NCBI GenBank assembly: GCA_019454915.1
Contig: JACFNM010000214.1
Span: 1-7,146, forward strand
Direction: 5' to 3'
Origin: Chitinophagaceae bacterium
Lineage (GTDB): Bacteria; Bacteroidota; Bacteroidia; Chitinophagales; Chitinophagaceae
Length of the DNA stretch: 7,146 bases
This document shows, one piece after another, positions 1-5,733 of this stretch (positions are counted from its first letter, which is position 1; every line of letters begins with the position of its first letter). A program made the position numbers and the translations under genes. A model generated the notes under the pieces. It made no database searches and was not told the origin of the DNA. It saw nothing but the letters and a program-made list of their open reading frames with translations.

Positions 1-1811
1 TTTATCTGGATTTCGACAACGACGGATTAGAAGATATCCTCGCAGGCGGATTGACGGCGGACAATAAGCGCGGGCTGAGGCTATTGCACAATGAAGGCGC
101 TAAAGGCTTCTCCGATGTAACCGAAATGCTGCCGCCCGAACTTCAGACGCAGCAACTTGCTCTCGCCGATTTTAATATGGACGGCGACGACGATATATTC
201 CTGACCGGGCCGGGAGGATTAAAACTTATAAGAAATGATGGCGGTAGCCTGAATCATTATACCCAGGTGCAGTTGGTCGGTTTTTCGTATGGCAACAGTA
301 AGAATAACCGATTGGGGATCGGGGCTCAGGTGGAACTTAAAGCCGGAGACCTCTACCAGACGAAAACGGTAAGGAGAATGACTACCAATTTTGGAGTAGG
401 CAACCGGGACTCGCTGGATGCGGTGCGTATTATTTGGCCAAATGGCTCTCCACAGTACATCAGTGATCCTTCACGCCGGCAGAAATTGTTTGAAGAATCC
501 AAGTTAAAAGGCTCCTGTCCGTTTTTATTTGTATGGGATGGACAGAGTTATGCTTTCTTTAAAGATATGATGTGGCGCAGTGCGCTCGGAATGCCTCTTG
601 CCGTCAACGGAAAAGATACAACCTATGCTTTTTCTGATCGTTCACAGGAATATTTACTGATACCGGGGGAAAGAATCAAACTTAAAAACAATCACTATTC
701 CATAAAGATAACAGAGGAACTTTGGGAAACCGTCTTCTTTGACAAGTTAGCCTTGTATGCAGTCGATCATCCGGATTCTGTAGAAGTCTTTGCTGATGAA
801 CGCTTTGTAGCTCCCCCCTTCCCCGGAAAGGAAGTTCATGTCGTGGAGAAAAAGCAGTATCCTGTTTCTGTTACCGATGGACAGGGTACAAACCTGCTTT
901 CGAAAATAAAAACATACGATTTCCAATATATCTCCAATTTCAACCTGACCCGGTATCAGGGACTGGCTGAACCACACGACCTCATACTGGATTTAGGAAG
1001 CGTCAGTGACGCAAATAAATTATTATTGTTCCTTCGCGGGTGGATTTTCCCCACTGATGCCAGCATCAACAGCGCTTTCACACAATCTTCCAAATACAGG
1101 GTAAAAGCGCCCGAGCTTCAGGTTATCAATGCAAAGGGAGAATGGCAAACTGTTATTCCGAACATGGGCTTTCCAATGGGTAAGGATAAGATGGTGAAAG
1201 TAGATCTTACGCATAAATTTCTCACCGCCCACGACCGGAGAATCCGCATCCGTACCAATATGCAGATTTATTGGGATGAAATCTTCTTCTCCTCGGGGCA
1301 ATCCACAGCACCTGTAAAAATGCATGATATTCCGATAGCAAAGGCTGCATTGAATTTCAGAGGATATTCTGAGATGTACCGGAAAGGAGGACCATTCGGC
1401 CCTCATTGGTTTGACTACGATCAGGTAAGCCAGGGACAGCAATGGAGAGACCTTACGGGCAATTACACCCGATATGGCGATGTGCTGCCGCTGCTTGGAG
1501 AAGCGGATGATGAATATATCATTGCAAACTCGGGTGACGAGGTTACGGTAGATTTCGACGCTGCTGCCCTGCCTCGGCTACCGGCGGAATGGAAACGTGA
1601 TTTTCTTATCTATAGTGAAGGATGGGTGAAAGACGGTGATTTGAATACCGCTCACGGGCAAACCGTTGAGCCTTTACCTTTCCATGCGATGCCCTCCTAT
1701 CCCTATCCGCAAAATGTAAAATATCCGTCGGAAAAGCACAAAGCCTATATGGATAAATACAATACCAGGAAGGTTACCACGGACAGTTTTAAGAGTGCAC
1801 TAAAACCGTAG
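1..1811 (+). CDS. CRTAC1-family protein with VCBS/FG-GAP repeats and ASPIC/UnbV domain (5' end missing)
   Basis: The reading frame is open to the left edge (first full codon at base 3), so the TTG at 51 is an internal Leu codon and not a start. About 602 residues are visible. Numbered from base 3, residues 3-12 (DFDNDGLEDI) and 56-65 (DFNMDGDDDI) are two calcium-binding-type Asp-rich loops of VCBS/FG-GAP propeller repeats. Residues about 103-148 match the ASPIC/UnbV domain, with NRLGIGAQV near its start and VRIIWPNG near its end. From about residue 172 (CPFLFVWDG, then KDMMWRSALG) a long C-terminal region follows, of the kind found in large CRTAC1 proteins, perhaps a beta-sandwich. Proteins of this type are normally exported and act in the envelope or outside the cell in adhesion or binding; the signal peptide would lie upstream of the window. 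No type IX secretion C-terminal domain is apparent. The gene converges on the halogenase-like gene with a 37-base gap. Family call is firm, function unknown. Confidence 0.88.
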   Translation, partial: YLDFDNDGLEDILAGGLTADNKRGLRLLHNEGAKGFSDVTEMLPPELQTQQLALADFNMDGDDDIFLTGPGGLKLIRNDGGSLNHYTQVQLVGFSYGNSKNNRLGIGAQVELKAGDLYQTKTVRRMTTNFGVGNRDSLDAVRIIWPNGSPQYISDPSRRQKLFEESKLKGSCPFLFVWDGQSYAFFKDMMWRSALGMPLAVNGKDTTYAFSDRSQEYLLIPGERIKLKNNHYSIKITEELWETVFFDKLALYAVDHPDSVEVFADERFVAPPFPGKEVHVVEKKQYPVSVTDGQGTNLLSKIKTYDFQYISNFNLTRYQGLAEPHDLILDLGSVSDANKLLLFLRGWIFPTDASINSAFTQSSKYRVKAPELQVINAKGEWQTVIPNMGFPMGKDKMVKVDLTHKFLTAHDRRIRIRTNMQIYWDEIFFSSGQSTAPVKMHDIPIAKAALNFRGYSEMYRKGGPFGPHWFDYDQVSQGQQWRDLTGNYTRYGDVLPLLGEADDEYIIANSGDEVTVDFDAAALPRLPAEWKRDFLIYSEGWVKDGDLNTAHGQTVEPLPFHAMPSYPYPQNVKYPSEKHKAYMDKYNTRKVTTDSFKSALKP

Positions 1812-1820
1812 AAACCGTAG
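1803..1820 (+). repeat. Perfect 9-base tandem duplication across the stop codon
   Basis: AAACCGTAG occurs twice back to back (1803-1811 and 1812-1820). The first copy encodes the last two residues (Lys-Pro) and the TAG stop of the CRTAC1 gene. The second repeats them in the same frame, and a TAA follows at 1821-1823. The gene therefore ends in three in-frame stops, at 1809, 1818 and 1821. The likely origin is replication slippage. Confidence 0.85.
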
Positions 1821-1848
1821 TAAGGATCAGAACCGGTGCAGAAGTCTT

Positions 1849-3381
1849 TTAATCAAGAGCTGCGGCTGTATGAAAATACATGTTCTTCGACCCGGGGTTT
1901 AAAAGCCCGGCAGTATTATAGGGTTGAATGATTTGTCTGATCCTGTCGGTAAAATTTTCTTCTTCCTGCTCAGTGACAAATCCTTTGCCGGTCAGGCGGC
2001 TGAGTTCTTCATACGAAGTGTGAACCATCTTTTGTACTTCCGGCTTATCCGCTTCCAGGAAATAATTAACGGGCAGGTTTTTCATGCGCCGCCTTTCATA
2101 CAAAATGGTGAAAGTAAAATATAGCATTGACCATGCATTAAAAAGCCTGAAATAGGGCATCGCTTTATAAGCGCCTGCCACCAGGTAATCAATCAGCCTG
2201 ATCTCGGCAAAGACCGCCTGTTCATAATCTCTTAACTGCTCTGCTAATGACCCTCCAAAATCTCTATGCGCGCACAAAGCCTCCACTACCCTTTCCATTC
2301 CTGCGAGGGAATAAGCAATACCCGTACTGAACAGGGGATCCACAAAACCAATGGTATGGGGCATGGCCACCCAGCCATCTCCATAGGCGCTTTCTAATCT
2401 CCGCTGAAGCCTCCCTGAAGAGATCACCCGCCCCGGAATTTCGGAAAGAGAAGCATCTTTCAAAATAAGTTTCATATCCGGATACTTTTGCTCCAGCATC
2501 TGCCAAAGGTCCTCCGTGTTCATTTGCAATAAATAAGGCACACGACCATCCAACACAAACCCCCAGCTTGTGCGCTCATTATTAAACCGTAAAGCCCAGG
2601 CCCAGCCCTCATCTAACAGGTGATGTAAAGCAGAGAAATCTGGATCATAGGGATAGTCCTTCGTGGAAATTCCCCGGCTCTCCAATACCGAGACCCAACG
2701 GGGTATATTTTCAAAATGTGAGAACAGCGCAAATGAATGCGTATGGAAATCTCCTGAAACCGAAGGCACGGAAAACAACTGCGCCGCCAGTTTACCGCCA
2801 CCCGTGGCGTCTATAAAAAAGGAACAGGATAGAGAAAAGACTTCTCCGGCATGATTAAACTGAATAGCCCACCGGTCATTTATCCTTTCAGCGCCCGTGA
2901 TCTCTGACTTTTCCCAATATGCTATTTGATACGCTTTTATTTTTTCAACCAGATAGGCATCAAAATCCGCGCGCAGCCAATTGGTATCTGAGCGTTCATC
3001 GCTTGAACTGGCAGCGACAAGCAACTCGTTGTCATGACAAGTATTGGTTGAGAACGATTTCCCCGGATAGTGCTTATAATAACTAAAGCCCCGCTTGATG
3101 CCACAGACAATTTCAGGATGGCTGTGCTGCCAGCTTCCATATCGTGAAAAATTATGGAGCCATCTTAAATCATATTTTTCCGATATGGATCGCAGAATCA
3201 TATCTGCAATCGGCGTGGAAGATTCCCCTATTGCGAAACGCGGATGGGCGCCGCGCTCAATAACGCCCACCTTAAAGCCACTCTGGTGCAATGCCAGGGC
3301 CGTAAGCGTTCCGCTGAACCCCGACCCGGCAATGAGTATATCGAAATGTGTTTTATGCTTGTCCATCTTAATGTTTACCAT
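1849..3381 (-). CDS. Flavin-dependent halogenase-family FAD oxidoreductase
   Basis: This 510-residue protein belongs to the tryptophan-halogenase-like flavoproteins (Trp_halogenase/FAD_binding_3 type) and matches their usual length of about 500. Visible motifs are the dinucleotide-binding GSGFSG (19-24), GESSTP (52-57, the family's GESxxP), IKRGFSYY (95-102) in which K96 is placed like the catalytic lysine of halogenases, DATGGG (191-196), WAWALRF (260-266) in place of WxWxIP, and FVDPLFSTG (346-354), a full FxxPxxSxG halogenase motif. These enzymes use reduced FAD and oxygen to make HOCl or HOBr, which the lysine directs to an electron-rich substrate. They need a separate flavin reductase, and none is in the window. 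Residues about 398-428 are rich in aromatic and hydrophobic residues and might touch a lipid or membrane. It is the last gene of the operon. The start at 3381 overlaps the radical SAM gene by 14 bases; the alternative ATG (M6, 3364-3366) lies one base past that gene's stop, and no Shine-Dalgarno site decides between them. A monooxygenase or dehydrogenase role remains possible. Substrate unknown. Confidence 0.85.
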   Translation of the reverse strand: MVNIKMDKHKTHFDILIAGSGFSGTLTALALHQSGFKVGVIERGAHPRFAIGESSTPIADMILRSISEKYDLRWLHNFSRYGSWQHSHPEIVCGIKRGFSYYKHYPGKSFSTNTCHDNELLVAASSSDERSDTNWLRADFDAYLVEKIKAYQIAYWEKSEITGAERINDRWAIQFNHAGEVFSLSCSFFIDATGGGKLAAQLFSVPSVSGDFHTHSFALFSHFENIPRWVSVLESRGISTKDYPYDPDFSALHHLLDEGWAWALRFNNERTSWGFVLDGRVPYLLQMNTEDLWQMLEQKYPDMKLILKDASLSEIPGRVISSGRLQRRLESAYGDGWVAMPHTIGFVDPLFSTGIAYSLAGMERVVEALCAHRDFGGSLAEQLRDYEQAVFAEIRLIDYLVAGAYKAMPYFRLFNAWSMLYFTFTILYERRRMKNLPVNYFLEADKPEVQKMVHTSYEELSRLTGKGFVTEQEEENFTDRIRQIIQPYNTAGLLNPGSKNMYFHTAAALD

Positions 3382-4306
3382 AACAAGGAACCGGCGGACT
3401 GATCGTTTGATCCAAGTTCATCGCTTCCAGTCTTTGTTTTCTCTTTTCAAAACAATCCGGGCAGTCAGAAAGAAACCCGATATCCCAGGTATCCACCATC
3501 ACTTGTCCCCGATGAAAAGCGAGCGCCCGCTCAAAAACTTCTTCTAACATATCGAGCGAAGGAGGCACATAATCCCCGCTTTTCCATAATACCTCCATCA
3601 CGCCATTACCGCGCCTAACCGGGATAATGGTGCATCTTTTCACGCCACAGGCAAATGCAAATTCCACACTCTTCAGGGTCCAGTTGATACTTTCATCCGG
3701 GTCAGTAAGATAAGGAGGATTCAGCAATATAAAAGCCCTGGTATCTATTTCATGTTTGTTCAAAAAGACAGCCGCTCTTTTAAAATCCTCCGTGGTCATC
3801 TGCTTATTCAACAGGGGAAGCACACGGGGATGAATGGTCTCCAGCCCCATGGCCACTTCCAGTTTACCATTGATCAAATCACGAAAACGAAGGCATAAAT
3901 CTCCGCAAAGCTTTGGATGATTTTCCACTATAACCCTTGCATAATTCGCGATGCGCTGAGCGATGGCCGGATAGTCAGTTGGGAATACAGCTTTGGTATC
4001 AAAGAAGTTTCCGTTATTATACAGCTTGATGACTTCTGCTTTCGGGAGTCGTTGCAAAGCAAAATCTATTTGGGCTAATACCGCCCCTTCGGGCATTGCA
4101 CCATCCAGCGTGTTTTTCCAGAGATCACACATCAGGCACTTGAAAATACATTCCTTACTGGTAAGAAAGAGGGTATTGACTTCATCGGTTCCTCCCTGCA
4201 GAGCCGGCTCCTGCTCGTGCAGATAATGATAGGGAAGAAAAGGATTTAACCGGTTCTTTGCCGGTCGAAGTCCGGTGATATCTTCACTATGAATTTTTTC
4301 ATGCAT
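3368..4306 (-). CDS. Radical SAM protein, archaeosine-type (RaSEA/TIGR01210-like) family
   Basis: The 312-residue protein carries the radical SAM cluster motif CIFKCLMC (C53, C57, C60; CxxxCxxC), which would ligate the 4Fe-4S cluster that cleaves S-adenosylmethionine to a 5'-deoxyadenosyl radical. KLYNNGNFFD (94-103), the acidic MGLETIHP stretch (153-160), ILLNPPYL (193-200) and the IIPVRRGNG stretch (227-235) resemble what I recall of the TIGR01210 family. That family includes archaeal RaSEA, which works with ArcS to form the amidine of archaeosine in tRNA. The likeness is from memory, not from an alignment. The C-terminal tail adds C282 and C285 (DCPDC) and C308, possible extra cluster or metal ligands. 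It is the middle gene of the operon. Its ATG (4304-4306) overlaps the end of the AsnB-like gene by 8 bases, and its TAA overlaps the halogenase-like gene. No tRNA transglycosylase or queuosine-pathway gene is in the window, so a tRNA role is unproven and a small-molecule or peptide substrate fits the context better. Radical SAM call near certain, subfamily likely, substrate unknown. Confidence 0.87.
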   Translation of the reverse strand: MHEKIHSEDITGLRPAKNRLNPFLPYHYLHEQEPALQGGTDEVNTLFLTSKECIFKCLMCDLWKNTLDGAMPEGAVLAQIDFALQRLPKAEVIKLYNNGNFFDTKAVFPTDYPAIAQRIANYARVIVENHPKLCGDLCLRFRDLINGKLEVAMGLETIHPRVLPLLNKQMTTEDFKRAAVFLNKHEIDTRAFILLNPPYLTDPDESINWTLKSVEFAFACGVKRCTIIPVRRGNGVMEVLWKSGDYVPPSLDMLEEVFERALAFHRGQVMVDTWDIGFLSDCPDCFEKRKQRLEAMNLDQTISPPVPCYGKH

Positions 4307-5618
4307 AGAGAGAATGGAAGAAAGTACGGTACTCAGTCTCTCTTTTCCCTAAAACTTTAGAAAATCCGTCTGCTGATACGGCTCCATCTTGAAAGCGTCG
4401 TTTTTCAAATACCGGCATATCCCAGCCTGTTACCGCTTTTATGCCCCGCTTTACCACTTCACCTTTTAAAGCATACAGCGCTTCTTCATTCCAATCGGTC
4501 AGCGCGATAAACGGAATACCTTCCGCTACTTCAATTACATTCGGCAATGCATAAGGACTGAAACTTTGAAAACCTAATTGCCTTGCGGGTGCATAATGCC
4601 GCACATGACCACGACTTTGTCCACCGGTATAAGTGAGTGAATGTTTGATCTTATCAACGCCCCATCCTTCCTGGTAGAGCATCATGTTGTTCAACACACT
4701 TCTTATCGTCAGTTCGGGATTGGCTTCTATGGGATAGTCTTTGAGGTTTTCATCGCCGCCGTCTCCGTCTGCGAGGTATTTCCAGTCTGGATAATTTGCT
4801 CTTATCTCCTTACACAGGGCGAGTGTCATCGTGGCGGTTTCAAGGTCGAGCGATTTATAATCCTCAATAGACTGAATCGCTTCTTTATAATCTAAAGCGG
4901 ATAACGGAAGATTCAGCACTTCCAGAAAAAGACCCAAGCCCAGTTGATTCAGGAACCGGTAGGCTTGTTCTGCATCCGGCCCACCATCCACGGAGAGCGT
5001 GAAAGCCTTCAGGCGTTGTGGCGACATACCCATCTCCAGCATCAGATGGTAGAGCACCAGAAAAACCGAACCGCTGTCGATACCTCCGGAAAACAACACA
5101 CCCACAGGCTCCGTCTCTGGTATCGTCATCAGCCATTTTCTGCACTCGTTTGCCAGTGTTTGGATATATTTTTTTCCTATAGCGTCCAGGTCCGTAGGAA
5201 GTACGTTTTGCTCAGGTTGAAAGAAGCGGGTATATACCGGATTGGGATCGGGGCATCCGATGACGTCTATGCGCACCACATAATGCGCGGGAACCATTCT
5301 GGTGTAAGAGGGATGAAACTGTTTATGAAGCCCTTTTTGCTTCAGGTATTCATAAATTTCATCCATACGCTCTGCAACGATAAGCAGGGGCCCGGATACC
5401 TGTTTTGCAAGAAAATAACGCATTGGTCTTCCTATCGAGCGCGCCATAAATACCCGTTGGCCCACTTTGCTGACAAGCGCAAACTGTCCTTCAATGCTGC
5501 GTACCAAATCAGGATCACCGGAAGCAACCGCCCTGACGGCTTCTTCCACGGTCATGTTAAAGATGATATTCTGACTGTCATCCAGCAGGCTTACAAAATC
5601 AGCTATATATTGATTCAT
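4299..5618 (-). CDS. Asparagine synthase-like ATP-dependent ligase lacking the glutaminase nucleophile
   Basis: The 439-residue protein is related to AsnB but shorter than the roughly 550-630 residues of glutamine-using forms. Its C-terminal synthetase domain looks intact: PP-loop SGGIDSGS (177-184), GDGGDE (285-290, the GDGADE of AsnB) and KRRFQDG (406-412), where K406 aligns with the catalytic lysine in the KEQFSDG motif of E. coli AsnB. The N-terminal part (about 42-92, around EGQFALVS and ARSIGRPMRYF) resembles the later half of a class II glutaminase domain, but the Cys2 nucleophile (MCGI start) is absent. An in-frame TGA at 5631-5633 rules out a longer ATG-started form. The protein should therefore adenylate a carboxylate and join it to free ammonia or another amine, as beta-lactam synthetase and lasso-peptide cyclases do. 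That assignment is inference. It is the first gene of the operon behind a good Bacteroidota promoter, and it overlaps the radical SAM gene by 8 bases. Family call firm; substrate unknown. Confidence 0.88.
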   Translation of the reverse strand: MNQYIADFVSLLDDSQNIIFNMTVEEAVRAVASGDPDLVRSIEGQFALVSKVGQRVFMARSIGRPMRYFLAKQVSGPLLIVAERMDEIYEYLKQKGLHKQFHPSYTRMVPAHYVVRIDVIGCPDPNPVYTRFFQPEQNVLPTDLDAIGKKYIQTLANECRKWLMTIPETEPVGVLFSGGIDSGSVFLVLYHLMLEMGMSPQRLKAFTLSVDGGPDAEQAYRFLNQLGLGLFLEVLNLPLSALDYKEAIQSIEDYKSLDLETATMTLALCKEIRANYPDWKYLADGDGGDENLKDYPIEANPELTIRSVLNNMMLYQEGWGVDKIKHSLTYTGGQSRGHVRHYAPARQLGFQSFSPYALPNVIEVAEGIPFIALTDWNEEALYALKGEVVKRGIKAVTGWDMPVFEKRRFQDGAVSADGFSKVLGKRETEYRTFFHSLYA

Positions 5619-5640
5619 AAAAGAGTTGTTTCAATCTCAG

Positions 5641-5673
5641 CAAATGTAGCCATCATTCGTATAATTCTCAAAA
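5641..5673 (-). promoter_or_regulatory. Bacteroidota-type promoter of the three-gene operon
   Basis: Read on the minus strand, TTTTG (5673-5669) is followed after 20 bases by TACATTTG (5648-5641). This fits the Bacteroidota pattern of a TTG -33 box and a TAnnTTTG -7 box. Transcription would begin near 5635, leaving a leader of about 15-20 bases before the ATG at 5618. The leader has no Shine-Dalgarno sequence, as is usual in this phylum. Confidence 0.7.
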
Positions 5674-5680
5674 CCTCGGG

Positions 5681-5718
5681 ACAAGAGAAACCGGAAATCA
5701 GCCACAAGAGACCGAAAG
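5681..5718. repeat. Imperfect direct repeat upstream of the operon promoter
   Basis: On the plus strand ACAAGAGAAACCGGAAA (5681-5697) recurs as ACAAGAGACCGAAAG (5704-5718). The first eight bases are identical, and CCG followed by an A-run is shared. The copies start 23 bases apart, about two helical turns, and lie just upstream of the -33 box when read on the minus strand. They could bind an activator dimer or be chance similarity in a 115-base intergenic region; no regulator gene is in the window. Confidence 0.35.
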
Positions 5719-5733
5719 CTCAGATTCTTTCCC

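Noticed and set aside
1023..1442. A 139-codon minus-strand frame inside the CRTAC1 gene.
   Set aside because: It is a shadow of a well-supported coding frame, with no known motif.
1887..1910. CCGGG/CCCGG inverted repeat near the 3' end of the halogenase-like gene, as a possible terminator.
   Set aside because: The stem is only about five pairs with a nine-base loop, it lies inside the coding region, and no T-run follows.
3095..3547. A 150-codon plus-strand frame across the halogenase-radical SAM junction.
   Set aside because: It is antisense to two genes with clear family motifs and has no domain of its own.
5619..5733. Possible precursor peptide gene between the ClC and AsnB-like genes, as expected for a lasso-type RiPP cluster.
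   Set aside because: The 115 bases are taken up by the promoter and repeats, and I found no credible short coding frame there.
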